53,994 nt of DNA from Planctomycetes bacterium GWF2_41_51 (GCA_001825665.1 MHXZ01000027.1:1-53994), one strand, 5' to 3'; numbered from the stretch's first letter, positions 8,979 to 19,333 are shown. Notes: generated by a model not told the origin, from the letters alone. Translations and numbers: made by a program.

Positions 8979-11900
8979 TATTTATTTCCTTGCAAAACAA
9001 TTTTAATAGTCTTAATTTCCCATGGCCGGAAACTCAATGCAATTTCATTATTTTCAAAATCAATATTTTGTATTTTATTTTCCATTCCGTCAGACAGCCA
9101 TACTTTTTTCAGCGGCAGATTTGCTTTTAAAATCACATAGCAGCCTGCTCCGGTGTTTTCGTATGTACGAATTATTATATCGTTGCTGTCCTGTGTCTTT
9201 TTAACAGTTTCGATTATGACAGCTTCGCTGTCGATTGACAAAAAGCTTGATGGGCTTGCAGCCGTTTGTTTTGGCTGTGATATTTTTTTTGCAAGCAGGG
9301 GCGCATTCAGTTCGTAAGCTCTGCGGGCTGTATTGCCATCGATATGATTGCCTGTGTGCGGATAGAGCGAATAAGTAAACTGATGTTTTCCCCGGTCAAT
9401 GCCGACACCGGGCATTTGAGAGCTTCTAAGCAGATTTATATCCAGTATGTTATCAGCGACTCTGAAACCGTATTTGCAGTCATTCAGCAATGAAACGCCG
9501 CGGTCTGTCTGCGATATGTCAATGAACTTGTGTGCGCAAATCTCATATTTTGCCTTGTCCCAGCTCGTGTTCGTATGCGTCGGACGTCTGACGCTGCCGA
9601 ATTGTATATCACAGGTTGCGTAATCGGTGAAAATATCAATGGGGAAATCCGTTCGCAGCATTTTATGAGTTTCGTTCCAGTCCGCTTCTGTTATAAAATC
9701 TATCCGACTGCTGCCTGTCGTCAGAACTACCTGCTGCATAATGGTCGAAAGATTATAATTGTACGTTTGCTCAATTACAGCTCTGGGACCGTCAAGATAA
9801 GCATTCACGTTTTGAAGTTTAAATGTCTCAGGAGGCAGTTCCCAATATCCATAAGGTATTTCCCATGCGTCGGCTTTGTCTGTATATACTTTCAAAACGT
9901 TTGCTTTTTTGCCTTGCTTTATGCACTCGAAATTATTGACTTTGTCCCTTACCGATATCAGCGAACCATCATCGGCGAATTGAAGCCGCAGTTTGTCATT
10001 TTCAAGAAGCTGCTTTTGAGCTTTAAGTTCAGGAAAAGTATGCAAAGCATCAGTTAAATCAACCGCTGCAAAGCCCATCGAATCGACCTCTGCTTTGAAC
10101 CAGCGATTATCTATTTTCAACCACTCACTTCGATTCCACGACAGTGTATTAAAAATTATGGCAGGTTCTTTCATTCCGGAGGTATCAATGTTCTGACAAA
10201 TGGATTCCAATGCGGTTTCTGTCATTTGTGTTACTTCATCAAGCATTATTTCATAACGCTCTGTTGATTCGTCATACACTCGATTTATCGAAGAGCCTGG
10301 CAGAATATCATGAAACTGATAAAGAAGTACCTCCTGCCATATTTCATCAATCTGTTTCTGCGGATAATTCAGTCCATATATGTTTGCGATACAGCTTAAA
10401 AATTCCAAATCGTGAAGTTTTTTCTCGATAAGTCTGTTATATTTTTTGTTTCGTGCCTGTGTGGTTAAAGTTCCCTGATGTTTTTCAAGGTACAGTTCTC
10501 CCTGCCAGCGGGGATAATTTATATTATCTTTGTCAATGCGTTTAAAAAATTTTGAGCTGAACTCCTGCTCAACCGGCACAACTCCGTTTAGATTTTTTAA
10601 TCTTTCGAGCTGTTCGAGATGCGCTTCATCCGGACCGCCGCCGCCGTTGCCGATGCCGAACAAAAGCAAAGCCCTGTCGCTGATATCTTTCTGGGCGTAC
10701 TTTTTCTCAATTTTCGATATTGCCCGCGGCCCTGCGTGACTGTTGTATGTTTCTTCCGGCAGCATATGTGTAAGTACCGCAGTTGAGTCAATTCCGTGCC
10801 AATAAAAAGTATGATGAGGGAATTTATTTACGCTGTTCCATGAAAGTTTTTGAGTCACAAAATAATCAGCTCCGCAGGTTTTCATTATCTGCGGAAGGGC
10901 GGCAGGATATCCGAATGTGTCAGGCAGCCAAAGGGATTTGACATCGATACCGAATTCATCTTTAAAGAACCGCTTGCCATATAAAAACTGGCGTATAAAT
11001 GATTCGCCGCAGGGAACATTTGCATCGGCTTCAACCCACATACCGCCGTGAAGTTCCCATCGCCGCTGTTTTATTTTTTCCTTTATTCTTTTATAAAGCA
11101 CCGGATAATGCTTTTTTACCCACAAATAAAGCTGTGCCTGACTTGCGCCGAATTTGTAATCAGGATAGTTATCCATAAGGTCGATCGTAGTAGAAAAAGT
11201 TCTCGCAGCCTTACGGATTGTTTCTCTTATCGGCCAAAGCCACGCCAAATCGATATGTGCATTTCCGACAGCGCTTATAGCCAGACATGGATCGCTGTTT
11301 TTTCTGTCGAGTTCGACTGCAAGAATTTTACGCGCTATTTCTACTTCTTCATCAGTGAATGACTGGAGAGTTTGCATTGCATTGTACAGTGCCGGCATTA
11401 TCTTGGCATATCTGGCGCTATCTTTATCAATTACAAGTGATAGCTCGGAGAGTGTCCAGTAATCATAATAAAGCGAACGAATATTGTCATTGCATATTGC
11501 GATATCTGCCTGCGCAATTCTGCCGTCTTCGGACAGTTTTCCAAAAAGGTCATTGCAGCCGGCATCTGCCCATATATTGATTATTTCTCCTGATTTTGCG
11601 GATTCGTTGAATTGAAGAACTTTTTTGCAGGGGGAACCATCTTTTCTCTCGAAAACAGAGCTGCCGTTAGTCAAACCGCGGATTGGATTGCCGCTCTCAT
11701 CGAAAACGCAGGCTTCACCGTTTACATCAATAAGCAGAACGATGTGCTTTCCGCTGCCCTGGGGCGGTATGCTGCCTGTGAAGTGAAACCAACTGCAGTC
11801 AAACAGGTCGCCCCATTTATCACCGGGACGCAGTTTTCTTTTCTCGCCCTTGGTTCTGTCCTGATAAGAGAGTGGCTCTTTGCTCAGATATGCTTCTATC

Positions 11901-11995
11901 TCCAAATGACCGATGGTTGTATAGATTTGTGAATTTATCGCATCTTTAAAACTCAAGATGTTATTCAATCGCTCTTCTAAATAATTTATTATCAT
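8978..11995 (-). CDS. GH38 alpha-mannosidase
   Basis: Cleaves terminal alpha-mannose from oligosaccharides with a zinc-dependent retaining mechanism. The catalytic domain shows NAHIDLAWLWPIRET (H247 and D249, Zn ligands), WLPDTFGY (D358, expected nucleophile) and a later FHDILPG. A central helical domain and a C-terminal beta-sandwich region follow, as in bacterial GH38 enzymes of about 1000 residues. The frame is open to a GTG at 12058, but that reading prepends 21 hydrophobic residues encoded partly in the neighbouring terminator hairpin, so I chose ATG 11995 (MIINYLEERLNN, 1005 aa). No signal peptide is visible from this start, so the enzyme is probably cytoplasmic. It is first in a two-gene unit with the GH42-like enzyme. 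No strong Shine-Dalgarno sequence is visible. Confidence 0.93.
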   Translation of the reverse strand: MIINYLEERLNNILSFKDAINSQIYTTIGHLEIEAYLSKEPLSYQDRTKGEKRKLRPGDKWGDLFDCSWFHFTGSIPPQGSGKHIVLLIDVNGEACVFDESGNPIRGLTNGSSVFERKDGSPCKKVLQFNESAKSGEIINIWADAGCNDLFGKLSEDGRIAQADIAICNDNIRSLYYDYWTLSELSLVIDKDSARYAKIMPALYNAMQTLQSFTDEEVEIARKILAVELDRKNSDPCLAISAVGNAHIDLAWLWPIRETIRKAARTFSTTIDLMDNYPDYKFGASQAQLYLWVKKHYPVLYKRIKEKIKQRRWELHGGMWVEADANVPCGESFIRQFLYGKRFFKDEFGIDVKSLWLPDTFGYPAALPQIMKTCGADYFVTQKLSWNSVNKFPHHTFYWHGIDSTAVLTHMLPEETYNSHAGPRAISKIEKKYAQKDISDRALLLFGIGNGGGGPDEAHLEQLERLKNLNGVVPVEQEFSSKFFKRIDKDNINYPRWQGELYLEKHQGTLTTQARNKKYNRLIEKKLHDLEFLSCIANIYGLNYPQKQIDEIWQEVLLYQFHDILPGSSINRVYDESTERYEIMLDEVTQMTETALESICQNIDTSGMKEPAIIFNTLSWNRSEWLKIDNRWFKAEVDSMGFAAVDLTDALHTFPELKAQKQLLENDKLRLQFADDGSLISVRDKVNNFECIKQGKKANVLKVYTDKADAWEIPYGYWELPPETFKLQNVNAYLDGPRAVIEQTYNYNLSTIMQQVVLTTGSSRIDFITEADWNETHKMLRTDFPIDIFTDYATCDIQFGSVRRPTHTNTSWDKAKYEICAHKFIDISQTDRGVSLLNDCKYGFRVADNILDINLLRSSQMPGVGIDRGKHQFTYSLYPHTGNHIDGNTARRAYELNAPLLAKKISQPKQTAASPSSFLSIDSEAVIIETVKKTQDSNDIIIRTYENTGAGCYVILKANLPLKKVWLSDGMENKIQNIDFENNEIALSFRPWEIKTIKIVLQGNK

Positions 11996-12045
11996 AATAT
12001 AATTAATCCAAATAAAAAAAACCAATTTAGATTGTAATAAAATTT

Positions 12046-12085
12046 CAAAAAAAAGCACTGTTTGAAATAAAAATTCAAACAGTGC
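12046..12085 (-). terminator. Intrinsic terminator after the PEP-CTERM gene
   Basis: There is a perfect 12-bp stem, GCACTGTTTGAA (12055-12066) with TTCAAACAGTGC (12074-12085), and a 7-base loop. Reading the minus strand, the stem is followed by eight T residues. This fits termination of the gene ending at 12144 and isolates it from the GH38 gene. The same hairpin would sit just upstream of the GH38 start. Confidence 0.85.
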
Positions 12086-12107
12086 ATATTTTAGACATTT
12101 TGAATTA

Positions 12108-12134
12108 CCTTATCCGAAAAATGCTTGGATAAGG
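12108..12134. repeat. Second hairpin in the same intergenic gap
   Basis: CCTTATCC (12108-12115) pairs with GGATAAGG (12127-12134) across an 11-base loop. It lies between the PEP-CTERM stop and the strong terminator. It has no T-tract of its own and may stabilise the 3-prime end of the message. Confidence 0.55.
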
Positions 12135-12143
12135 CAGGCGTTC

Positions 12144-12944
12144 TTATCTTTTTCTTCTTAAAAACGTTACAAATGAACTGATACCAAGCAGTGCGATAGT
12201 CGTCGGTTCAGGTACAGCGACAATCTGAACCGCATTGATCTGGCCGCGCCATGAGCCTGAATAACCGGCCGGTGTCCCCGCATCAACGCCATGAAAGGCT
12301 ATCGAAACGGAACTGCCGGTAAAAACTCCTAATACAGCGTAATTGCCTTTGTCAGCAGGATTGTTTGTAATCATATAATTTCCGCCGGCGTCGCGGACAT
12401 AACCTGAACCCTGTAGATAATTTACGCTTGTGTCAGCCATGTTTACAACTATTGTGGAAGATGTGATGCCGTCCGAAACTGTAAACACAGTCGGTTTTGT
12501 GTAATCTTCCTGGTTGCTGTAAATATAAACATAGTAGCCGTCTGCGAAAGAGCTGCCGATATTGTTAATTGTTAAATAACTGGGATCAAGTGAGTTTTGA
12601 GCGCGGTTATTGGCAGGCGGTTTGTCATTAAGATAGCTTGCCATCATGCTCGCGTCATCTGTTGTCTGTGTACCGACTCCTGAATATATCTCATCGATAT
12701 CCCATGAAGCTGATGCATCATTGAGCATTGTTCCATCAGAAAGCAATAGACCGTTCTTGGTGAAAGTTCCGCCGGTATAATAGCCCCATGTCATATTGTT
12801 CCAGTTTCCGACATTTGCGCCTGGAGCACCTGCGGTACCGACAACATTGTGACGTGGATAACCAAAATTGATACTGATAACGTTAGCGTCTGCCGACATT
12901 GCAAATATCAGGCAGATGAGACTTAGTAGTCCTGTTTTTTTCAT
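12144..12944 (-). CDS. PEP-CTERM sorted secreted protein of unknown function
   Basis: A 266-residue protein from ATG 12944, preferred over GTG 13004 because it follows a strong SD (GGAAGGAAG) and starts a signal peptide (MKKTGLLSLICLIFAMSADA). The body is rich in Gly, Asn, Ser and Tyr with a likely beta-sandwich fold (SINFGYPRHNVVGTAGAPGA near the mature N-terminus). The last residues VPEPTTIALLGISSFVTFLR then RKR form a PEP-CTERM tail: PEP motif, transmembrane helix, basic end. This is known to be processed by exosortase and linked to envelope or matrix export. No exosortase gene is in the window. It is transcribed alone and terminated by the hairpin at 12055-12085. A sugar-binding role is suggested by context only. 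Confidence 0.85.
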   Translation of the reverse strand: MKKTGLLSLICLIFAMSADANVISINFGYPRHNVVGTAGAPGANVGNWNNMTWGYYTGGTFTKNGLLLSDGTMLNDASASWDIDEIYSGVGTQTTDDASMMASYLNDKPPANNRAQNSLDPSYLTINNIGSSFADGYYVYIYSNQEDYTKPTVFTVSDGITSSTIVVNMADTSVNYLQGSGYVRDAGGNYMITNNPADKGNYAVLGVFTGSSVSIAFHGVDAGTPAGYSGSWRGQINAVQIVAVPEPTTIALLGISSFVTFLRRKR

Positions 12945-13452
12945 TTTTCTTCCTTCCTCAATAACTTTCTTACTAAAACATCCGAAAAACGCTTTTCGAA
13001 CCACATTTTTTATCTCTATTCTTTACAGCCTCCTTTCCTGCGCCAAAAAGTAAAAGTTTTATTTTACCTATAATACAGCTTAATCATGTTTGTTACTTTA
13101 GCAGGAATCATAATAGAAGTCAAACAAAAAAACGTAAACCTTAAATTTTTGAGTTTTTACAGTTAAAAACGAAAATGCCGCTTGCGTCAGATAGCATTTA
13201 TGATGATAGGCTGGAGTGTAAGTGCTTATTTGGCCAGATATTATCGATTGCGATGGGGCCGTTTTAGTTTTGCTTATTTTTGTTTCACAAAAAAGAAATA
13301 TAATCTTTTTGTTCTTTATTTGTTTGCAAATCCTTGAGGATTATGCTAATATTTCTTTTAAAATTGTTCTAAATGTTGGTCGGGGGTTGTAAAGCTCACG
13401 ATTAGACCGGGTATTAAAGATACTATTTTCCGTTATATGTTTGTTCCAAACG
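12945..13452. other. Intergenic region between divergent PEP-CTERM and GH78 genes
   Basis: About 500 bases with no gene. On the minus side an AT-rich leader contains GGAAAGGAGG near 13028-13037 that is not followed by a start codon, and a small stem (CGAAAA/TTTTCG at about 12983-12998). On the plus side 13270-13440 is very AT-rich. I see no convincing -35/-10 pair and no clear SD for the GH78 start. Confidence 0.4.
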
Positions 13453-15849
13453 ATGAATCATACTGAGCTAATCTCGTTTTCAGATTCTTTCACGAAAAAA
13501 CGTGAAAAATATAATCAAAAAAAGGAAAGCAATCTTTTTCCGGATTGTAAGTGGATTTGGCAAGACCAAACAGAATATGATGTAAATCACTGGGTAAACA
13601 TTCGACGAGTTTTTATTTTATCAGAAGTTGATTCGCATGCCCGCTTGTACATCAGCACAGATACAGATTATTGTCTGTGGATTAATGATAAGTTTGTAGA
13701 TTCCGGCCAATTCAGTGATTATCCTAGGCATAAACATTATGACAGTTTAAACATTAGCCAATTTTTAAAAACGGGCAAAAACTGCATTGCTGTTTTAGGG
13801 TATTACCAGGGCGCAGATACCAGCCGTTATGCTAAAGGCAGGGCGGGATTGATTTTTGCCCTGCACAATTATAAAACAATAATAAAAAGCGACTGCCATT
13901 GCAAAATAAGGACTTCGACGGCGTTTCGCAATGGAAAAGTGCCGTTCGTTACCAGACAGCTTGGGCTTACCATTGAATACGATGCCGGTAAAGATGACAA
14001 CTGGACTAGCGTCGATTATGATGACAATCACTGGCATAATGCCGATGAAATCGCTTCATCAACAGAAAAATTTTGGATGACTCTCAGTCCCCGGCCATTG
14101 CCAAAGTTATTATTATCGCCAATTGATGCAAAAATAATCAAATACGGATACATCAAAAGAAATGAACATAACGAAAAATCGGCCGCTTATAAAGTCTCGA
14201 AAGATATTCTGATACCGATAGAAGAAAATAATCAGTCAACTGCCGGTCTGACTCTTTATCCGGATAAATTATATAACGGATGTTATGCAATAACAGACTT
14301 GGGGCGGGAAAGTTTTGGTTATCTCGAAATAGAACTCACGGCCGCAAAAGGAACAATAGTCGATATTGCGCATGGGGAACATTTAATCGATAAAAGAGTA
14401 CGCTGTCTAATCGAAGACAGGAATCTTGCGGATCGTTATATTTGTGCACAGGGACGCCAAAAATGGCTTATGCCCGTAAGAAGGCTCGGATGCAGATATT
14501 TGCAGCTTCATTTTACAGATATGCAGCGGCCTGTCGAAATTCATCGAATCGGTCTGATGCAGGCTTCGTATCCGATAGATATAAAAGGTGGTTTTGAATG
14601 TGGCAGCGATGTTCACAATAAAATTTATGAGTTATGTGCAAATACTCTCGAACTTTGTATGCACGAACATTACGAAGATTGTCCATGGAGAGAGCAGGCT
14701 ATCTATAGCGCGGATGCGAGGAATCAGGCCCTTTGCGGTTATTATATTTTTGGCGAATACGATTTTCCGGAGGTATCACTTAGATTGCTGGGCCAAGGCG
14801 TCAGTTCCGATGGTTTTCTTTCGCTTTGTGCGCCTACAGTTCGCAACCTGACAATTCCTTCATTTTCAATGATATGGATTGCTGCAATTTGGGAGCATTG
14901 TCTTTACAGCGGAAGAATTACCGTGTGTCTGGAATTCGCGGAGCAGATTGACGCGATGCTTAAAAAATATATATCGATGTACGGCAGCAGGGGACTGATG
15001 ACTTCGCCGACCGGCAGCGATTACTGGAATTTTTATGAATGGACGCCGGCGCTGAACGGCAACGATAAAAATGGAATCCACTGCAACGGCAACAGGGAAA
15101 AAGTCGAAAGCTGTCTGAATTTGTTTTTACTCGAGGCATTCGAGGCGGCGGTGAATATTTTTGATCACATTAATGATATGGAAAAATCGGCCTTTTACTC
15201 TAATCAGGCAGCCGCTCTGCGAAAAACCTTGTCATCTGAATATATGCCTGAAGGATTGCTGCCGACAATTATTCAGCCGCCCGCTGAAAAAAACATATAC
15301 TCACAATTAACCGAATCTCTTGCACTGGTAAACAATGTATTAACAAAAACACCTGTCGGCGACGTGTGCAGAAAAATAGCTTTCAGCGATTCTCTCGAAA
15401 AGGCAACGCTTAGTACGCTTTTGTATGTTTATAAAGCGCTGATGTCGAACGGCGGCTGCTGCGAAAAATTCGTTATTGAGGATATCGCTGCCAAATGGGG
15501 CTATATGCTTAATAATGGTGCGACAAGCTGCTGGGAAACGATTAAAGGCGCTGAAGATTTTAACGGAGCAGGAAGTTTGTGTCATGGCTGGTCGGCTGTT
15601 CCTATGTATGTTTATTATGCCTATATATTGGGTATCAAGCCTTTAAAGCCGGGTTTTAAGCGGTTTGTTGTAAATCCATATTTGGATTATTTCAACTTCG
15701 CAAAGGGCGCGATACCGACACCTTATGGTTCGATATACGTGCAGTTCAGTAATCCCGATAAAAAATTTATTCTCAAGCATCCCAAAACAGTTGAACCTGA
15801 TATTAAAATTACATCAGACAATTGGAAAATAGAGATAGAAAAATATTAG
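13453..15849 (+). CDS. GH78 alpha-L-rhamnosidase-like enzyme
   Basis: Predicted to release terminal alpha-L-rhamnose by an inverting mechanism. The 798-residue protein has N-terminal beta-sandwich domains (WIWQDQTEYDVNHWVNIRRV; galactose-binding-like, about 20-240), then the six-hairpin barrel, then a C-terminal beta domain (GFKRFVVNPYLDY). The catalytic signature YEDCPWREQAIYSADARNQ at about 402-420 retains the D, E and D expected from the GH78 DCPxRExxxWxGD motif. The general-base Glu lies in SCWETIKG near 692, before LCHGWSA. No signal peptide is seen, so it is probably cytoplasmic. TTG 13441 is an alternative start; ATG 13453 is preferred, though neither has a clear SD. It faces the PEP-CTERM gene and converges with the symporter gene. 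Confidence 0.85.
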   Translation: MNHTELISFSDSFTKKREKYNQKKESNLFPDCKWIWQDQTEYDVNHWVNIRRVFILSEVDSHARLYISTDTDYCLWINDKFVDSGQFSDYPRHKHYDSLNISQFLKTGKNCIAVLGYYQGADTSRYAKGRAGLIFALHNYKTIIKSDCHCKIRTSTAFRNGKVPFVTRQLGLTIEYDAGKDDNWTSVDYDDNHWHNADEIASSTEKFWMTLSPRPLPKLLLSPIDAKIIKYGYIKRNEHNEKSAAYKVSKDILIPIEENNQSTAGLTLYPDKLYNGCYAITDLGRESFGYLEIELTAAKGTIVDIAHGEHLIDKRVRCLIEDRNLADRYICAQGRQKWLMPVRRLGCRYLQLHFTDMQRPVEIHRIGLMQASYPIDIKGGFECGSDVHNKIYELCANTLELCMHEHYEDCPWREQAIYSADARNQALCGYYIFGEYDFPEVSLRLLGQGVSSDGFLSLCAPTVRNLTIPSFSMIWIAAIWEHCLYSGRITVCLEFAEQIDAMLKKYISMYGSRGLMTSPTGSDYWNFYEWTPALNGNDKNGIHCNGNREKVESCLNLFLLEAFEAAVNIFDHINDMEKSAFYSNQAAALRKTLSSEYMPEGLLPTIIQPPAEKNIYSQLTESLALVNNVLTKTPVGDVCRKIAFSDSLEKATLSTLLYVYKALMSNGGCCEKFVIEDIAAKWGYMLNNGATSCWETIKGAEDFNGAGSLCHGWSAVPMYVYYAYILGIKPLKPGFKRFVVNPYLDYFNFAKGAIPTPYGSIYVQFSNPDKKFILKHPKTVEPDIKITSDNWKIEIEKY

Positions 15850-15860
15850 ATTTCTATAAT

Positions 15861-17948
15861 TTACTTTGACACTGTTTCGCTACCAAGCTCATTTACTTCA
15901 TCGCTTAGATTGTGATGGTCTTTAACTCTTCCGTCGTCAAGCTCGTTTCTTTTACTTGCCTTAAGATCGTTGAACATCTCAAACATATTTTTAACCCCGC
16001 CTATCGTTAACCATATAATTATAGGTACTGACGCAATCACGAAAATCCAGAATTGAACTTGCCAGAATTTTGCCCAACCTCTTGTAGTTGTGTTGCCGCT
16101 TATGGCATAAATTGTACCTATTATGAATACAGCCATCCAGCCGATTGACCAGCATATTGTAATAAGATATATCAGTTTATCTTTTTTTGTAAACTCGTCA
16201 GTGATTCCGAAGATTTTCAAACCCATGGCCGGTTTTTCTTTTTTATTGTCAGCTTTTGATTGATAACTGTCTCTGTGCAGCATCTTTTCAAGGTCAAACT
16301 TGCTTTTACAGGTAAGCAGCGATACTGCTATATACACGGTTATTGCCGAAGCCATCGCGAAAGCGAACATCCATTGGCCATTGATAGGGATGCGAGACCA
16401 TAATTCAAATGAACCGTATTTTTCAGCGATATGCGGAAATTTATCCAATACAAAACTATTTATATTCTGCAGAAATCCTGGCAAAGACTTTACGATGAAA
16501 TCTCTTACTTTTATAAACAAAACCTCCTGATCGAGGACAATCTTTCCGAGCGAAAGCACCGCACCGGTTATCATTGCTGAGTATGCTGCTGCGGTGGTTC
16601 CTCTTCGCCAGTAAAGGCCTCCAATAATTACAGAACCCGCACCGCCCAAGACAATCGCTCCTGTAAGTCCGAAGAATAAAAGTATATCTTCCGTCTGTCT
16701 GTAAAAAATACCAAATACAAATACGAACACGGCTACAAATATAATAGAAGCCTTCAATACAAGGATATGTGCTTTGGGCGAAAATGGTTTTTTCCTTATG
16801 GGGATAATTACATCCTGTACAAAAATGCTTCCCCATGAGTGCATATAAGTATCCAGCGTGCTTATCGAAGTCATAGTCATTATTGTCGCAAACAATCCCA
16901 TCAAACCTACTGGCAGCATTTTTGCGATTGCAAGTGTAACGCGAATCTGATTTGACAGGGCGGGATTTCCGATATTTGCCGCTGAATTATTTATAGCGGC
17001 TGCGCTTTGTGAAAATTCGGGGCTGTTCATAAATACATACGCGCAGACCGGAAGCAGAACAAAAAATATCGTATTCGGCACGCCTCGCCAGTTGGATATG
17101 ACGCGCGCCATTCTCGCTTCGTGAGGATTCCGTGCGGAAGCGTTATACCCCTGCGATCCCTGCCACGCCATATTGTTATAAACAATGCTAAAACCAGCTA
17201 TAAGATAAAACCATATATTGAAATCCTCGACATCATTTGTAAGCATTGGGTTTATCATTTCAGGATTTTTGTTTATCAGAGTGTCCGCGATGCCGGACCA
17301 GTCCCCGAACATAAAAATAAAGAAAAAGATAGTCAGGCTGAGAAAACCAATATTTGTAACTACGCCCTGGCAGAAATCTGTTACCAGTACGCCAACCTGC
17401 CCGCTAAACATAAGAAGCAGAAGTGCAATTCCCAGATGAACGAACATAATTATCCAGTACGTTGGAATTGCATTCGATAAGATATTTATTTCGGTCGGAA
17501 GATTAGAGAAATTTACGAAGAAACGAGCTGTAACAGCCGGAAAAATCCCCAAATTGATAACACCCGCAAACCATTGAAGAATGCCTGCGAAAATTCTGAA
17601 TCTCCTGCTGTATCGAATTTCAAAAAATTGTGCCAGCGTCAATACTCTCGTTTCTCTGTATCTGTAAATTATCCAGCCTGACAAAGAAATCAGCAAAAAC
17701 ACTGGTGCGTGAAGCTGCTGCCACCACAACGATGTAAAACCGGCTTTATAGCCGGTCTCGAAGCTGGCGATAATCGATATCGCGCCAAGCCATGCAGCGC
17801 CCTCTGCGACGCATATCATATATCTTCCGCCGACTCTGCCTGCGGCCAGAAAATCCGCAACGCCGCGCATATACCGCTTTGTAGTCCAGGCGATACCCAG
17901 AATAAAACAAATAGATACTACAACAATCGACCAATCAATTATGTGCAT
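15861..17948 (-). CDS. Sodium/solute symporter (SSS family) for a sugar
   Basis: This 695-residue membrane protein has about 13-15 hydrophobic segments and typical SSS features: an N-terminal helix (DWSIVVVSICFILGIAWTTK), FLAAGRVGGRYM, and AAWLGAISIIASFETGYKAG. The family couples Na+ influx to uptake of sugars, amino acids or similar. The tail after about residue 540 is long and charged with two extra helices, as in SGLT-like planctomycete members. It is the last gene of a three-gene minus operon: nine bases after the GH1 stop, SD AAGGAT before ATG. Import of the disaccharide hydrolysed by the GH1 enzyme is the natural inference. The 3-prime end lies 11 bases from the GH78 stop (convergent). 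Confidence 0.9.
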   Translation of the reverse strand: MHIIDWSIVVVSICFILGIAWTTKRYMRGVADFLAAGRVGGRYMICVAEGAAWLGAISIIASFETGYKAGFTSLWWQQLHAPVFLLISLSGWIIYRYRETRVLTLAQFFEIRYSRRFRIFAGILQWFAGVINLGIFPAVTARFFVNFSNLPTEINILSNAIPTYWIIMFVHLGIALLLLMFSGQVGVLVTDFCQGVVTNIGFLSLTIFFFIFMFGDWSGIADTLINKNPEMINPMLTNDVEDFNIWFYLIAGFSIVYNNMAWQGSQGYNASARNPHEARMARVISNWRGVPNTIFFVLLPVCAYVFMNSPEFSQSAAAINNSAANIGNPALSNQIRVTLAIAKMLPVGLMGLFATIMTMTSISTLDTYMHSWGSIFVQDVIIPIRKKPFSPKAHILVLKASIIFVAVFVFVFGIFYRQTEDILLFFGLTGAIVLGGAGSVIIGGLYWRRGTTAAAYSAMITGAVLSLGKIVLDQEVLFIKVRDFIVKSLPGFLQNINSFVLDKFPHIAEKYGSFELWSRIPINGQWMFAFAMASAITVYIAVSLLTCKSKFDLEKMLHRDSYQSKADNKKEKPAMGLKIFGITDEFTKKDKLIYLITICWSIGWMAVFIIGTIYAISGNTTTRGWAKFWQVQFWIFVIASVPIIIWLTIGGVKNMFEMFNDLKASKRNELDDGRVKDHHNLSDEVNELGSETVSK

Positions 17949-17957
17949 TGATAATCC

Positions 17958-19319
17958 TTACTTATTAAACAGATATTCGCCGTTGGATTCGGCCACATTT
18001 TTATACCAGTACGCCGAATCTTTTGGTGTTCTTTGCAGAGTTTTATAATCCGTGTAAACTATGCCGAATCTTTGCCGGAATCCTTCTGCCCATTCAAAAT
18101 TATCAATAAATGACCAGAGGAAATATCCGCGAATGTCGATTTTTTCTTCAATTGCCCTGTGAAGCTCCAAAAGATGTTTGTGTAAATAATCGATTCTTTG
18201 AGGATCATGAACTTTACCATCCAGCATAATCCAGTCGTTATTCGTCATCCCATTTTCAGTGATTACAACTGGTTTTTTGTATCTTTCATAAAGAAATTTA
18301 GTCCCCCAATAGAGACACGCCGGCGTAACAGGCCACCCAAATGAGGTAGTCGGATAGCCGGGAATTCGTTCGGCCGTTTTTGGTTTTGCATCCTTACCCA
18401 TTTCCGTTTCTCGGCCGTTATAAATATTGACGCCCAGAAAATCTATCTTTTCAGAAATGACATCCATGTCCTGATTTTTATCTTTCGGCAGGAACTGTTC
18501 GAAATGTTTTAAACCGTCTTCGGGATATTGTCCAAAAATAACCGGATCCATCCACCATGTGTTGTTCCAGTAGCCTTTGTCTTCGATTGAAAACATTGAC
18601 CGCTTAGCGGCTTCGATATCTTCTTTGCGGTCTGTTGCGGGAATTTTGACTATTCCGACCGGAGCGTAACCAATTTCGGGCGTCTTTTTCGCATAAGCTC
18701 TGATTGTTCTTACGGCCTTTCCGTGAGCGAGCAGAGCATTATGTCCGATTCTGATTAATTGAGCCGTACCTAATTTATCTCCCGGAGCGTGAATGCCGTC
18801 CACATGGCCGTAGCCGACAAAACACTGCGGCTCATTCATTGTGATCCATTTTGTTACGCGGTCAGAGAGTTTGTCTGTTACAATTTTCGTATATTCAGCA
18901 AACCAGTCCGGACTTTGAGGATTGAGCCAGCCGCCGCGGCAATAAAGTTCATACGGATAATCCCAGTGGAACAGTGTTATAAAAGGCTCAATATTATTTT
19001 TCAAAAGTTCGTCAACCAGCTTATCATAAAAATCAATTCCCGTCTGATTAACTTTGCCGATTCCTTCCGGCAGAACACGAGGCCACGAAATGGAAAAACG
19101 ATAAGAATTGGGGCCTAACCGGCTCATAAGTTCGACATCATCTTTGTATCGATGGTAATGATCGCAGGCAATATCGCCGTTGTGTCCTTCCCAGATAGCA
19201 TTGGCTTTTCTGCACATCATATCCCAGACAGAAAGTCCTCTGCCGTCCTCAAAGGCACCGCCTTCAATTTGGTATGAAGCGGTAGCTGTACCCCAGGCAA
19301 AATTTTTTGGAAAACTCAT
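17958..19319 (-). CDS. GH1 beta-glycosidase
   Basis: A 453-residue protein, full length for family GH1 (usually 440-480), covering the whole barrel from FAWGTATASYQIEGG to WSFIDNFEWAEGFRQRFGIV. Acid/base E163 lies in WITMNEP and nucleophile E355 in VVITENG; both motifs are intact. It is expected to hydrolyse beta-glucosides or related beta-linked disaccharides in the cytoplasm, since there is no signal peptide. SD AGGTGG lies four bases before ATG 19319. It sits between the large secreted hydrolase (14-base gap) and the symporter (9-base gap), which suggests secreted cleavage, import and intracellular hydrolysis in one transcript. Confidence 0.95.
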   Translation of the reverse strand: MSFPKNFAWGTATASYQIEGGAFEDGRGLSVWDMMCRKANAIWEGHNGDIACDHYHRYKDDVELMSRLGPNSYRFSISWPRVLPEGIGKVNQTGIDFYDKLVDELLKNNIEPFITLFHWDYPYELYCRGGWLNPQSPDWFAEYTKIVTDKLSDRVTKWITMNEPQCFVGYGHVDGIHAPGDKLGTAQLIRIGHNALLAHGKAVRTIRAYAKKTPEIGYAPVGIVKIPATDRKEDIEAAKRSMFSIEDKGYWNNTWWMDPVIFGQYPEDGLKHFEQFLPKDKNQDMDVISEKIDFLGVNIYNGRETEMGKDAKPKTAERIPGYPTTSFGWPVTPACLYWGTKFLYERYKKPVVITENGMTNNDWIMLDGKVHDPQRIDYLHKHLLELHRAIEEKIDIRGYFLWSFIDNFEWAEGFRQRFGIVYTDYKTLQRTPKDSAYWYKNVAESNGEYLFNK

Positions 19320-19333
19320 TTAACCACCTGCAA

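Noticed and set aside
9530-10057. 175-aa plus-strand open frame within the GH38 gene
   Set aside because: Shadow of a conserved alpha-mannosidase frame; no family signature and no SD.
13441-13452. TTG 13441 as the GH78 start
   Set aside because: No SD and an ATG four codons later; the conserved N-terminal domain begins well after both.
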